Shown here piece after piece: positions 17,295 through 25,790 of a stretch of 64,000 nucleotides of DNA; the stretch's first letter is position 1; each line of letters opens with the position of its first letter. This stretch comes from Halorussus pelagicus (GTDB taxonomy: Archaea > Halobacteriota > Halobacteria > Halobacteriales > Haladaptataceae), in assembly GCF_004087835.1 (NCBI RefSeq), contig NZ_CP035121.1:47879-111878 (forward strand), written 5' to 3'. The position numbers were made by a program, and so were the translations under genes. The notes beneath the pieces are model-generated. The model searched no databases, had not been told where the DNA came from, and worked only from the letters and a program-made list of their open reading frames with translations.

Positions 17295-20200
17295 TTAATT
17301 ACCGTTAGACTCCTCCCAACAGCCACCGGCACCCATCATCGCAAAGTCCACATTATATCGTTCAACCTGCTCTACACACTCACTGAATAGTCGCCCGACA
17401 TTCTCATTGCCGTCTTCCGGGTCGAAATCGAGCTTAAGCCCAGGGTGAACTCCATAGATCGTATACTCCCAATCGCCCGGTAGAAAGTCGTCTACGATCT
17501 CCTCAAAGACATCCTTTCCACAAACAAAGTGAGAAAGTCCGGATCCGTCTTCTACCTGGTCAATGAGTTTCTGGCTGAACGTGTATCGCAACGAGCGGAG
17601 AGTCTGATGGTATATGTCTTTGAAGTAGCTAATTCGAACTCCTGGCGATTTAGATCGCTTACAGTGATACATATTAATCTCTTTTTCCTCTTTTCGGAAT
17701 TCAATGAAGTCAGCAATCTCATCGCCCATATCATCACAAAAGAGTGCATACTGCTCGTCTCCTCGCTGGTCCTTTAGGAAGTCAACCAACGCGGAAAAAA
17801 CCGTCTCGGTTGGTCTTTCATCCCATAATTCAGAAATATCCTTGTCTCGCTCTTCATCTGTTTCCCACCACTCTGGCTTTTCAGTCGCATCAACTTCAAT
17901 ATATTCTGGCCAGTTTGGTTGGATCGAGGCTTTCAGGGTGGCCGGGTCAAAATCTGTAAGATCAGTTTCTGCAGACGATTGTGCCCCGCTCATCACAGTC
18001 GTATTAGCATCGGTATGGAATATCGGTGGGAATTCCTTGAGGAGCTCATCGCCACACAAGATCGAATATTCTGTTTCCTCCGGCAGTCGGAATCGGTAGT
18101 CAATAATGTCACCCGACCACTCATTTGCGGCGACATCGTAGGAGCACTCGATACAAGTGCCAAAGTTCTCGAAGGTCATGCACACATCAACTGTCTGCAT
18201 CGGAGGATTTTCGGGGTCATCTAATTCAAGATCTATTCGGACAGTATGCCAGCTGTCATCGTCTGGTGTTTGCCGCTCAACTTTCGCCGTAGTTAGTGAG
18301 GGAAACGGCATAACAGCAAAGGGAGATGTTTCAAACTCGTCGATAGCTTCCCCGTGATTTCCGATACCAAGATTTCGAATTGTCGGTTCTCCATCTGCAG
18401 TAAGTTCGTCTGCTAGCGTCTCACACCAAGTTTCGAATACCGAGAGCCCAGCCTTCGAGTTTGACCAGATTGATGCTCTCGCAGTACTGATTCCTCGGGT
18501 TTTGGTGTTCGATGATTCGGAGAATCTACTATCGCCATCTTCTACGTCCGGCTCAAATGAGGCAAAGACGTGACCGTGCGTATACCGCCGTTTGTCTGAG
18601 TGGTAGACCGCACCTTGTACATCACCGCCAGTCAGAAGCTTATGTTCCGGCTGGGTACCGGAGGGGACAAGTACGTTGTTCATACCTGCCGCCTTATATT
18701 TCGGCGCAGTGAGCGACTGCATCGCCTTCGAGAGTCGCTTCCCGTCTATCTGGGTCAACGCCGTATGATCCCGGAGTAACGCCGTACGAATCGTGCTCGC
18801 CCGCCGTGCATCAGAGGTGTACTCGAACAGTAACTCACTATCCGCGGGTGAGCAGTACAGATGCAGGTTATATGTCGGACTCTCTAAAACCGTATTGGTT
18901 CCCCACGTTGGAGACTCCTGAGTCGTCGTGATACATCCCCACACGGATTCAGGGGTCGATAAAACGTGCCCAAAATCAGCGTCTGTCTTAGCGACCACAT
19001 CGTCTGCATCGTCAACAAGCGGCTCAAACACCGTCTCAGCGAGCGAGTAGACGGTGACCGTTTTATACGGTCGAATATTGTCCGGGTTCACTGCCTCTAA
19101 CGGCGTCGCACCACCAATTTTATCAGTACTATCATTTTTTATGTGCTCGGAGATCAGTTCGTCGGCGACACTTGCCCAGCCGGTATCTTCACGATACAGC
19201 TGGCGGACAGCCTCGGACATACCCTTACTCGTGAGTGTAGTATCTGTTGTGAGAATCGTCGCTGGCGCTTCATCGTTAGGTTCACGAGCCAGCCGGCCAA
19301 TGATTTGGAGCATCATCCGGAACGATTTGGGCGGGACATGAAACACGGCCAGCTGGAGGTTGGGCACGTCAAGCCCCTCGGCGAGTTTCTGGACGACAAC
19401 CACGCCGTCGATCTCACCATCACGGAGGTCGTCAATTGTGTCCTGATTGTTGTCTGCGTCGGAGTGAACAGCTTGAATTTCTAAGTCCGTCTGTTCGCGA
19501 TAAGTCTTGGCTAGGCTGTCGGCTTCCTCAATTCCGTCTGTACGAGCTAGGAGTGTTGCCTCCGCGTTTGACTCCTGCAGTGTCGTGAGCTGCTCGGCTG
19601 CCTCATCAACGAGATCCCGGTTTTGTTCAGGGAGAGTTCGCAACCCGACTTTATGATAGATGCCAGCTTTGCATGCCTCTTCAATCGGATAGTGATAGAT
19701 GAGTTCGCTAGGGAGAATATCCTCTTCACGCCGAAACGGTGTGGCAGTAAAAAGTAATTGAGGCACCTCAGTGAAATTATCGAGGATTTGTTTCCAACCC
19801 GGTGCTGCTGAGTGGTGTGCCTCGTCGATCATTAAGAGGTCAAAGAAGCCGTCCGGTGGTTGTGCGGTCGGCTCCTCATCCTTAGTCGCGAACTCCTCAC
19901 TTACGCTGTTCGGTATCGTCACCACAATGTCCGTGTCTTCGTACTCTTCCCAGTTGCTCTTGGAAGTAAATCGACTCTTGTGAATCTCCACTTCCGGAGC
20001 ATCAATGTCACTAGAAAGTGCATTCGCTTTCTTTAGCCCCTCAAGCCCCTCGAACTTATCGGGAATCTGATTCCGAACTGCTTCAGATGGGGCGACAATG
20101 AGAGCTCGGTCAACGGTGAATTCGAAGGCTGCCAGCATCATCAGCGCTGTTTTGCCGCCGCCAGTTGGTAGAGAGATAATTGCAGGCTCATCACGCTGTG

Positions 20201-20324
20201 TCGTCCGATAGGATTTAATTGCCCAGTAAGCACCTTCTTGGCAGGTTCGAAACTGCGTCGAAGCATCTGACCGATTACCTGGGAATGTAACTTCCTCAGC
20301 GTGGTCAGAAAAGAATGAGGTCAT
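17295..20324 (-). CDS. SF2 DEAH helicase with probable C-terminal nuclease
   Basis: About 1009 residues from the ATG at 20324. The longer in-frame extension to 20489 is rejected because that DNA also encodes a decayed IS6 transposase in another frame. SF2 motifs are SLPTGGGKTALM (I), LMIDEAHHS (II), LLFTATPF (III) and QIIGRLAREP (VI). Near the C-terminus, DEIADFIEF ... INMYHCKRS ... DIYHQTLRSLRY fits a PD-(D/E)XK-like pattern (D, then H-x-K in place of E-x-K) that I associate with helicase-nuclease fusions. This would be a DNA translocase-nuclease for defence. The 517-residue HEPN gene follows after 254 bp. The middle ~450 residues are unassigned. Confidence 0.85.
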   Translation of the reverse strand: MTSFFSDHAEEVTFPGNRSDASTQFRTCQEGAYWAIKSYRTTQRDEPAIISLPTGGGKTALMMLAAFEFTVDRALIVAPSEAVRNQIPDKFEGLEGLKKANALSSDIDAPEVEIHKSRFTSKSNWEEYEDTDIVVTIPNSVSEEFATKDEEPTAQPPDGFFDLLMIDEAHHSAAPGWKQILDNFTEVPQLLFTATPFRREEDILPSELIYHYPIEEACKAGIYHKVGLRTLPEQNRDLVDEAAEQLTTLQESNAEATLLARTDGIEEADSLAKTYREQTDLEIQAVHSDADNNQDTIDDLRDGEIDGVVVVQKLAEGLDVPNLQLAVFHVPPKSFRMMLQIIGRLAREPNDEAPATILTTDTTLTSKGMSEAVRQLYREDTGWASVADELISEHIKNDSTDKIGGATPLEAVNPDNIRPYKTVTVYSLAETVFEPLVDDADDVVAKTDADFGHVLSTPESVWGCITTTQESPTWGTNTVLESPTYNLHLYCSPADSELLFEYTSDARRASTIRTALLRDHTALTQIDGKRLSKAMQSLTAPKYKAAGMNNVLVPSGTQPEHKLLTGGDVQGAVYHSDKRRYTHGHVFASFEPDVEDGDSRFSESSNTKTRGISTARASIWSNSKAGLSVFETWCETLADELTADGEPTIRNLGIGNHGEAIDEFETSPFAVMPFPSLTTAKVERQTPDDDSWHTVRIDLELDDPENPPMQTVDVCMTFENFGTCIECSYDVAANEWSGDIIDYRFRLPEETEYSILCGDELLKEFPPIFHTDANTTVMSGAQSSAETDLTDFDPATLKASIQPNWPEYIEVDATEKPEWWETDEERDKDISELWDERPTETVFSALVDFLKDQRGDEQYALFCDDMGDEIADFIEFRKEEKEINMYHCKRSKSPGVRISYFKDIYHQTLRSLRYTFSQKLIDQVEDGSGLSHFVCGKDVFEEIVDDFLPGDWEYTIYGVHPGLKLDFDPEDGNENVGRLFSECVEQVERYNVDFAMMGAGGCWEESNGN

Positions 20325-20374
20325 TATACTCGGTATTCTTCCTATTTCCCATATGTAATTTGTGAAGACACGGT

Positions 20375-20740
20375 CTAGTTGACACCGCCTCAACACTCGT
20401 ACATCCATTGAGCGCATAGTTCGGCCACTCGTAGTTGTAGTGAGGCTAAACCGGCGCAACCAGCGGTAAGCGCTAGCTTGGTGAGCCACGCCAGAATAAA
20501 GGAAAGCAATCGGTTCACATCGTTACCGTCTGGGACCATTTTTCGTGACTACTCGCTTCATATCGAAAGAAGGCAATCAGATAGCCCGCTATATCGACAA
20601 GAAATCAGCGTCTGAGACATCGAGTTTCTTGGTAAGACGATGGAGAAACGCCGGCGCAGGATCAGTCCCACGACGGCCCTCCACAGAGTTTCAACAGTAG
20701 CCTTGACTCCGTATTGTCGTTGCGTACAGTCATTTCTCAT
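20375..20740 (-). pseudogene. Degenerate IS6-family transposase
   Basis: The reverse strand reads, in shifting frames, YGVKATVETLWRAV, then RRGTDPAPAFLHRLTKKLDV, then DIAGYLIAFFRYE and HEKWSQTVTM, and finally HYNYEWPNYALNGCTSVEAV. The order and spacing match the DDE transposases of haloarchaeal IS6 elements (KRRGTDP, GYLTAL, IEKW, HYN..RPNQALNG). Several stops and frameshifts break it and no terminal inverted repeats were identified. It marks an old insertion at the boundary between the defence block and the origin. Confidence 0.65.
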
Positions 20741-20988
20741 CACCATCAACTTTGATCTGTTTCCTCGTCAGCTACGACCCGTCCACGGCGGAGCTGTCGT
20801 TCTAGGTTCCCGGAATATCAGAGTCATGGGATACGAGCATCGGGTATTGAGTACGAATCGAATATGGATTGGGAATAAATTAACTAACAGGCCGTCGAAT
20901 CCTGTTTTGTGGTTAACGGATAATCTGCATCAAGAGAGGTGAGTTTCGACTGGAATATCGGGAAGGTAACGATGGTAGTAAGGAGAGG

Positions 20989-21310
20989 GAAACCAGTGTT
21001 GCCAGTATTGCCAATAATGCCGTTATTTAAGTACCTCTCTCACTCCACCATTGCCAGTAACTAGGAAGAAAACAGAAGCGGTCACAGTTTTAGTCTCGTA
21101 ACTCTTGTCTTATTCTACTATAGCTAGCTGAGTTTTCGGTAGTACGGTTTTGGTTTTAGTTGTATTGTATTAAGAGTATCGCTGTTTAGAGAGGGGGTCA
21201 GAGACCCCCTCTAGTTGTTGCCAAGGTTTACTGGCAATAGTGGAGTGTGTGTGTTTTATAAGTGAATGGGTTATTGGCAGAATTGGTTCGGGTGGTAGGT
21301 TAGTGGTGAT
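20989..21310. other. Candidate replication origin, upstream half (ORB-like repeats flanking an AT-rich element)
   Basis: Repeats with core TTGCCAGTA or its complement lie upstream of orc1: a tandem pair around 20999-21019, a strong forward copy CACTCCACCATTGCCAGTAA at 21041-21060, and an inverted strong copy GTTTACTGGCAATAGTGGAG at 21226-21245. Between the inverted copies lies an AT-rich stretch (about 21061-21185) suited to unwinding and a GC hairpin. A weaker TTGGCAG occurs near 21272. Haloarchaeal Orc1/Cdc6 proteins bind ORBs next to their own gene, so this is very probably the cognate origin. Confidence 0.75.
21190..21212. repeat. GC hairpin inside the origin
   Basis: Perfect 10-bp arms AGAGGGGGTC and GACCCCCTCT with a 3-nt loop, between the inverted ORB-like repeats. 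It could be a G-rich origin element, as seen near archaeal ORBs, or a terminator. Confidence 0.5.
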
Positions 21311-21321
21311 ACTGGACCCCG

Positions 21322-21332
21322 TGGTTTTATAA
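21322..21332 (+). promoter_or_regulatory. TATA box of orc1
   Basis: GTTTTATAATT lies about 30 nt before the ATG at 21357, which supports that ATG over the in-frame TTG at 21345 and suggests a leaderless transcript. Confidence 0.5.
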
Positions 21333-21356
21333 TTCCTCTCGATCTTGGGTCCACCC

Positions 21357-22613
21357 ATGGGCCGATTTAATCGAGAATCGTTCATCATCCAGGACAAAGA
21401 CGTCCTCCGAGATGATTACCAACCAGAAACCCTCGAAGAGCGAGACGAAGAACTCGACGAATACGCGGCCGCTCTCCGTCCCGTCATCCAGGGGTGGCAA
21501 CCAAATAACGTCTTTCTCTATGGCGTTACCGGCGTTGGAAAGACTGCTGCCACTCACGATCTTCTCGAGGAGCTACAGGGATCCGCCGAAGAGTACGACG
21601 ACGTCGATCTCAACATCATTGAGCTCAACTGTACTGGCTGCACTACGTCCTACCAAGTAGCAGTCAATCTCGTAAACGAAATTCGTTCTCCTTCTCATCC
21701 TCTCACGACGGTTTCTTCTGCTCGCGAACCAATGAGTGAAACCGGCTATCAACAAAAACGCATTTTCAACGAACTTTACAACGAGCTTGAGTCAATCGGT
21801 GGGACTATTCTCGTGGTGCTTGACGAGATCGATAACATCGGCTCCGATGATGATATCCTATATGAACTCCCGCGAGCACGGTCTCAACTGGATCTCGACG
21901 TGAAGATCGGCGTTATCGGCATCTCGAACGATTTCAAGTTCCGAGAAAATCTGTCTCCTAAGGTCAAAGATACACTCTGTGAAGAGGAGATTCTCTTTCC
22001 CCCGTATGACGCCAATGAACTCCGGAATATCCTTCGACAACGTGCTGATATCGCACTTCACAATGATGTTCTTGAGTCAGATGTCATCCCGCTCTGTGCA
22101 GCGTTCTCGGCACAAGACTCCGGATCCGCTCGGCAGGCACTCCGTCTATTACGGAAAGCTGCTGACGTCGCTGAGAGCGAGGCAATGGAAGGTGGCGAGG
22201 CGAAGATTACAGAGGAACACGTCCGGGAAGCTGAGCATCAAATTCAACGCCAGCAGGTTGTCGAGGGGATGCATTCGTTAACTCGCCAAGGTCAATACGT
22301 TCTACTGACAGTATGTCAGCTAGCTGCTGAAGGCGAGACTCCTGAACGCACCAAGTTAATCTATCAACGGTATCAGAAGATACTCCAGAACCATGGGAGT
22401 GACCCACTAAAACGACGGCGAGTCCATGACCACCTCTCCGATTTGAGCTTGCACGGCATCTTACGGCTCGTTGATTCGACTAGTGGGCGTGGCAACTACA
22501 ACGAGTACGAGCTAGATGTTTCACTCTCATCTGCGTTGGATGCGCTTGAGAGTGAGTTTGGAGAGCTCACTGAGATTCGTGAAACTGCAAAGAGACATCA
22601 AGCTCTAGACTGA
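21357..22613 (+). CDS. orc1: Orc1/Cdc6-family replication initiator
   Basis: A 418-residue AAA+ initiator. The Walker A is LYGVTGVGKTAA near residue 50, the Walker B ILVVLDEIDNIG near 150, and a sensor-1-type segment IGVIGISNDF follows. The C-terminal ~100 residues form a predicted winged helix (SLTRQGQYVLLTVC ... HDHLSDLSLHGILRLVDS). The ATG at 21357 is chosen over a TTG four codons upstream because of TATA spacing. ORB-like repeats flank the gene on both sides (20.99-21.25 kb and 22.63-22.82 kb), the usual arrangement for a haloarchaeal origin with its dedicated initiator. Confidence 0.95.
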   Translation: MGRFNRESFIIQDKDVLRDDYQPETLEERDEELDEYAAALRPVIQGWQPNNVFLYGVTGVGKTAATHDLLEELQGSAEEYDDVDLNIIELNCTGCTTSYQVAVNLVNEIRSPSHPLTTVSSAREPMSETGYQQKRIFNELYNELESIGGTILVVLDEIDNIGSDDDILYELPRARSQLDLDVKIGVIGISNDFKFRENLSPKVKDTLCEEEILFPPYDANELRNILRQRADIALHNDVLESDVIPLCAAFSAQDSGSARQALRLLRKAADVAESEAMEGGEAKITEEHVREAEHQIQRQQVVEGMHSLTRQGQYVLLTVCQLAAEGETPERTKLIYQRYQKILQNHGSDPLKRRRVHDHLSDLSLHGILRLVDSTSGRGNYNEYELDVSLSSALDALESEFGELTEIRETAKRHQALD

Positions 22614-22627
22614 GATAGAAACCACCG

Positions 22628-22822
22628 GAACCAGTGGTGCCAGTACCCTCTCCACTTTTGCCAGTAAAACGTTGACCGGTAGTGCCAGTTTGTCCAGTAC
22701 CCTCTCCGGTATTGCCAGTAACCTTCGTATTCTAATTAATCCGATTGGTTAACTCAGAACCATCATTGCCAATTTTATCTAACAGTATCCCGCCTTCCGA
22801 TTTTACCGGCAATAGTGGAGTG
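22628..22822. repeat. ORB-like repeat cluster downstream of orc1
   Basis: Forward copies sit at 22650-22670 (CTCCACTTTTGCCAGTAAAA) and 22702-22721 (CTCTCCGGTATTGCCAGTAA), with partial copies near 22631, 22675 and 22759 (ATTGCCAA). A strong inverted copy, ACCGGCAATAGTGGAGTG, is at 22805-22822. Together with the upstream set this gives a shared core of CTCCAC-YATTGCCAGTAA in both orientations around orc1. Confidence 0.7.
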
Positions 22823-22877
22823 TCAGACGAACCTAAGAGAAATTATATCTACTGAACTGCGGTAATCTTCGGGTGAA

Positions 22878-23201
22878 CTACTCATTCGGATTGACCGGTC
22901 CTTTGTATTTTGATTTAGTTTTGTCTCCGTCCCGCCACTGCCAGTAGTAGTAGCGATTGTCGTTGATTTCCTTGATCGTAATCGTCGCCTTCGAGGGAAC
23001 GTCATCTGGGAGATCGTCCAGTCGTTCTTCGATTTCATCTTCTCCCTCTTTCTCGGCAAGACGAGCTTCACGCTCCCGGTATTCAGCAAGTTCCTCTGCG
23101 TAGCTGGCGACGTGACGAAGGAGCTCGGGCGAGTAGTCGTTGAGGGTGTCAACGATGACGGTAGGAAGTTCAGCTGGGGGTGTCGGTGGCTCGTAGGACA
23201 T
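22878..23201 (-). CDS. Small acidic coiled-coil protein with basic C-terminal patch
   Basis: About 107 residues from the ATG at 23201; an in-frame start at 23228 would run into the conserved inverted repeat and is less likely. The N-terminus is Pro-rich, the centre is a charged helix (YAEELAEYREREARLAEKEG), and the C-terminus reads ATITIKEINDNRYYYWQW followed by KSKYKGPVNP. The YYYWQWRDG and KSKYKG motifs recall small plasmid proteins of the DUF6788 type, but I cannot confirm that. A TATA box framed by operator-like arms lies at 23299-23348, with an inverted-repeat copy between it and the start. Confidence 0.7.
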   Translation of the reverse strand: MSYEPPTPPAELPTVIVDTLNDYSPELLRHVASYAEELAEYREREARLAEKEGEDEIEERLDDLPDDVPSKATITIKEINDNRYYYWQWRDGDKTKSKYKGPVNPNE

Positions 23202-23217
23202 GGTGGCCCACTCTGTG

Positions 23218-23259
23218 TTAACCAACATGGGGCGGGAAGAGCATATCTTTGTTGGTTAA
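23218..23259. repeat. Inverted-repeat family copy A
   Basis: TTAACCAACA (23218-23227), 22 nt, TGTTGGTTAA (23250-23259). It lies 17 nt upstream of the start at 23201. Confidence 0.85.
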
Positions 23260-23298
23260 ACCAGTCTCAGGGATTTTCCGTCAACTCAATGCACCGGC

Positions 23299-23348
23299 TG
23301 TAACATTGCTCGAAACTCCATTATAAACGAGTTTCGTACAATGTTACA
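23299..23348. promoter_or_regulatory. TATA box framed by a nested palindrome (operator-promoter)
   Basis: Outer arms are TGTAACATTG (23299-23308) and CAATGTTACA (23339-23348). Inner arms are CGAAACTC (23311-23318) and GAGTTTCG (23329-23336). The 10 nt in the centre contain TTATAAAC, so a repressor dimer bound here would cover the TATA box. The nearest target is the minus-strand gene ending at 22878. Confidence 0.6.
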
Positions 23349-23446
23349 GAGCATCGAACTTGAAGTCCTTACTTAGCTGACACGGCGATATGATTACCGA
23401 GTCCGTAGCGAAGTTCGACCACAGCGTGAGTTATTTCGGTTAAGAC

Positions 23447-23944
23447 TCAGTCGATCTCGTCACAGCGACACTCGTGACTCTGTCGAGACCGTCCGTTGAT
23501 GTAAGCGTGAATTTCGCTGGCGAGTGCGTACATTGCTTCAGCACGATCTGCTGAGGCAAGGCCATCCTGATAGTACGTCTTTGCTCGGTGATCACGCCAC
23601 AAATCGGCAAGATCCTCCGCCATCGCTTCAGAAAAGACGCCTCTTGTCGCCGCCTCTCGGTATACACCAGGATGAGTACCTGGCAAATCATCCGGTTGCA
23701 TTGTTCCTCGCTCAAGTAATCAGAACTCAACTGACCGTTCGATGGCGACAAAGGAGGCCTCGATAACAAGCGTATAATAATTCGCCTCACGGAGTGCTTC
23801 GGCGCCAGCGAGCAACCGACAGGCTTTCCGCAACTGGAGGAGTGCTGCGTCCTCGACATCCAGACCGGATTCAATCTCGGTTGGGCGGCGGTCGAACGCG
23901 GCTTGCACCTCGTTGATGAGTTGCTCGATTCGCGTACTACTCAT
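23447..23944 (-). pseudogene. hepT: HEPN toxin-like gene split by an in-frame TGA
   Basis: The frame runs from the ATG at 23944 (MSSTRIEQLINEVQAAFDRR) to a TGA at 23722-23720, then continues open in the same frame through LLERGT and MQPDDLPGTHPGVY to the stop at 23447. Joined, it would be a 165-residue helical HEPN protein, with a first-half helix YYTLVIEASFVAIERSVEF and a second-half R-x-Y-type motif HRAKTYYQD. The gene overlaps the MNT gene by 8 nt, the usual HepT-MntA layout. A single TGG-to-TGA or CGA-to-TGA change would explain the break. Either the toxin is dead or the halves are made separately from the ATG at 23701. Confidence 0.75.
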
Positions 23945-24617
23945 TAGCAATCACCGATTTTCTGATCGATTGAAGCTGGTCGCTTCCGTATACTGTAATC
24001 CCTTCAGCGAAAATCTCGCGAAGTTTCGCTCCGGCTCTGCGTGCACTTTCCGCAGATTCGACGTATGGCTCGAACTCAAACCGGTCTCCATCGAAGCGTT
24101 GGGTTTGTAGATCAGCAATAATGTCCGTGATGATGCGTCGAGCGGTCGTCCGGTTTCCTTCGACTACGACGAAGAGGTCAATGTCGCTCTGCCGATCAGC
24201 GTCTCCACGGGCGACACTTCCGAAGACAACGATGCCGAGAAGTTCGCTGATGTCATCAGCATCGGCGAATGCCTCTTGGGTATGTTCGATGAATGTCCGA
24301 ATCGGGGTGTGGAACTCTGATTGTTCGGTGGCGAGTATCGGGTCGTCTTTCTGGAGTCGATTCGGGTTAATCGCGACGTAGTTGCGCTGTGGTGTCTCTC
24401 GAATCCGGACAGCACCGATACTGTCAAGGAGGTCGACTGCTCGCCAAACAGTCGAGCGGGTGACGTCGGTCGCGTCCACAAGTTCCGGTATTGTGAACTC
24501 TGTCTCGTGAGCGTCGGCCAGCAGTCGGAGAATATCGTCTGCGGCCCCGATACGGAAGATACCAGTATCTGTATCTGGATACGCATCGATGCAGACCTTT
24601 ATATCTCGTTTCGCCAT
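23937..24617 (-). CDS. mntA: MNT-type nucleotidyltransferase antitoxin with winged helix
   Basis: 226 residues from the ATG at 24617; a GTG at 24626 is the alternative and would fit a leaderless transcript. The N-terminal ~90 residues are a winged helix (TIPELVDATDVTRSTVWRAV). The C-terminal half is a minimal nucleotidyltransferase with the active site GSVARGD ... SDIDLFVV. In HepT-MntA pairs the MNT protein neutralises the HEPN RNase by nucleotidylating its tyrosine. The winged helix and the palindrome on the promoter suggest autoregulation. The antitoxin is intact although its partner has a stop codon. Confidence 0.85.
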   Translation of the reverse strand: MAKRDIKVCIDAYPDTDTGIFRIGAADDILRLLADAHETEFTIPELVDATDVTRSTVWRAVDLLDSIGAVRIRETPQRNYVAINPNRLQKDDPILATEQSEFHTPIRTFIEHTQEAFADADDISELLGIVVFGSVARGDADRQSDIDLFVVVEGNRTTARRIITDIIADLQTQRFDGDRFEFEPYVESAESARRAGAKLREIFAEGITVYGSDQLQSIRKSVIANE

Positions 24618-24634
24618 ATCAGACACTATCTGAT
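24618..24634. promoter_or_regulatory. Operator palindrome at the MNT-HEPN promoter
   Basis: ATCAGA, 5 nt, TCTGAT (24618-24634) overlaps the expected transcription start. A TATA-like element (CATATAAA on the plus strand, 24647-24654) lies about 25 nt further upstream. It is a likely autoregulatory site for the winged-helix antitoxin. Confidence 0.5.
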
Positions 24635-24734
24635 TTTGTGCAACGACATATAAATATGTGGCGGCAACAGTCAGCTGAACTTCAGGTATTAAGCCTCTTC
24701 CTCGAAGAGCGAGTAGAAAAGTAGTCCACAGTCG

Positions 24735-25661
24735 CTACTCCTCAAGCGACCCAATAATCTCCTGAGCGGTCGAACTGATTCGACCGAGGCGTTCTTGGAT
24801 CACCTCCGAATCATCGCCCTGCCACGCAGCGAGGTAGAACGCCGACCCACTCGTGTTGAGCCCACAGTACCGACCAACGATGTATGCGACGGCTTCTGCT
24901 TCGACCTCGCGTTTCGCCCGCTCAGTTTCGTCGGTGATGTCTGAGTGGAGAAGTGCATGGGCGAACTCGTGAATCAGCGTGACAGCGAGATCAGCCTCAT
25001 TTGAGCGGGCTTTCGCCTCGACGACTGGTTGGAGATCACGTTGATTCCGATATTTGCAGACGCCCGTTGGGTCGCCATGCGCCCACTCGTCAGCATTGAC
25101 AATACGAACTGTCACGCCGATATCAGCGGCTGTATTCTCGAGTGCGGGCACAAGGTCGTCAGCGTCGCCAGTCGCCTCGGTCTCCAGCTCAGGGAGCGGT
25201 TCACCTTCGGTCTGGGATATATCGAAGACCGCCGTTGGCTTGAATCCGACAAGTCCTTTCGACCACTCATCCGGCGATTTTTCGTCGTACCCACAGTTGC
25301 TTTGTTCGTGGTAGCTGAGCGAATTCTCGCACTCGGGACACCGCTTCGTGATGATGGGGGCCCAGATCCAGATGGCCTGTTCGCCTTCCTGAACGTGCCG
25401 GTCGAACTCATTCCGCCAGGTGTTGTAACCCGCGACCTTTGTCGCCTCTGGATACTGGAACTTGATCAGAAGCGTATTCCGGTGCGAATAATCGTGGAAA
25501 CGACTCTGGACGTCTAACCACTCCTAGAACTCCTCACTTGCTTGTACATCGTCGACACGGTCGACAAGGTCGTCGATCCACTCTTTGATGGTACTGTGCA
25601 TCTCGTCGTGTCGGGTGTCGGTCTCCTCGAACGAGACCGACGAATCACTACTCGTAGCCAT
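24735..25661 (-). pseudogene. ardC: ArdC-like antirestriction/metalloprotease gene split by an in-frame TAG
   Basis: The frame opens at the ATG at 25661 (MATSSDSSVSFEE), reaches a TAG at 25526-25524 after ...QASEEF, and stays open in the same frame through EWLDVQSRFHDYSHRNTLLI, VAGYNTWRNEFDRH and EQAIWIWAPI to the zinc-protease motif LIHEFAHALLHSD with EVEAEAVAYIVG, ending at 24735. Full length would be 308 residues: an ArdC-like N-terminal ssDNA-binding domain plus an ImmA/IrrE-type peptidase. One CAG-to-TAG change (Q46) accounts for the break. No ATG restores the N-terminal domain downstream; a GTG at 25151 could express only the peptidase half. It carries its own hairpin leader and inverted-repeat copy B. 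Confidence 0.85.
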
Positions 25662-25703
25662 GGTTTTCAGGACTTGAATTATCGCAACTGCCCAATTCAG
25701 AAC

Positions 25704-25725
25704 GCGCCGCACCCCTTCGGGGCGC
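25704..25725 (-). promoter_or_regulatory. T-run plus hairpin leader 1 (ArdC-like gene)
   Basis: On the minus strand a T6 run (25731-25726) is followed at once by GCGCC ... GGCGC arms around a GAAGGGGTGC-type loop, ending 43 nt before the ATG at 25661. Confidence 0.6.
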
Positions 25726-25749
25726 AAAAAACGGCTCGCTACCACGCTG

Positions 25750-25790
25750 TTAACCAACACTGGGAAGATATACGGTTCTGTGTTGGTTAA
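25750..25790. repeat. Inverted-repeat family copy B
   Basis: TTAACCAACA (25750-25759), 21 nt, TGTTGGTTAA (25781-25790). It overlaps the stop of the gene at 25787 and lies upstream of the ArdC-like gene. Its spacer shares CGGTTCTG with copy F. Confidence 0.85.

Noticed and set aside
21345..21356. TTG start for orc1 four codons upstream
   Set aside because: The ATG at 21357 is better spaced from the TATA box, and the extra residues are not typical of the family.
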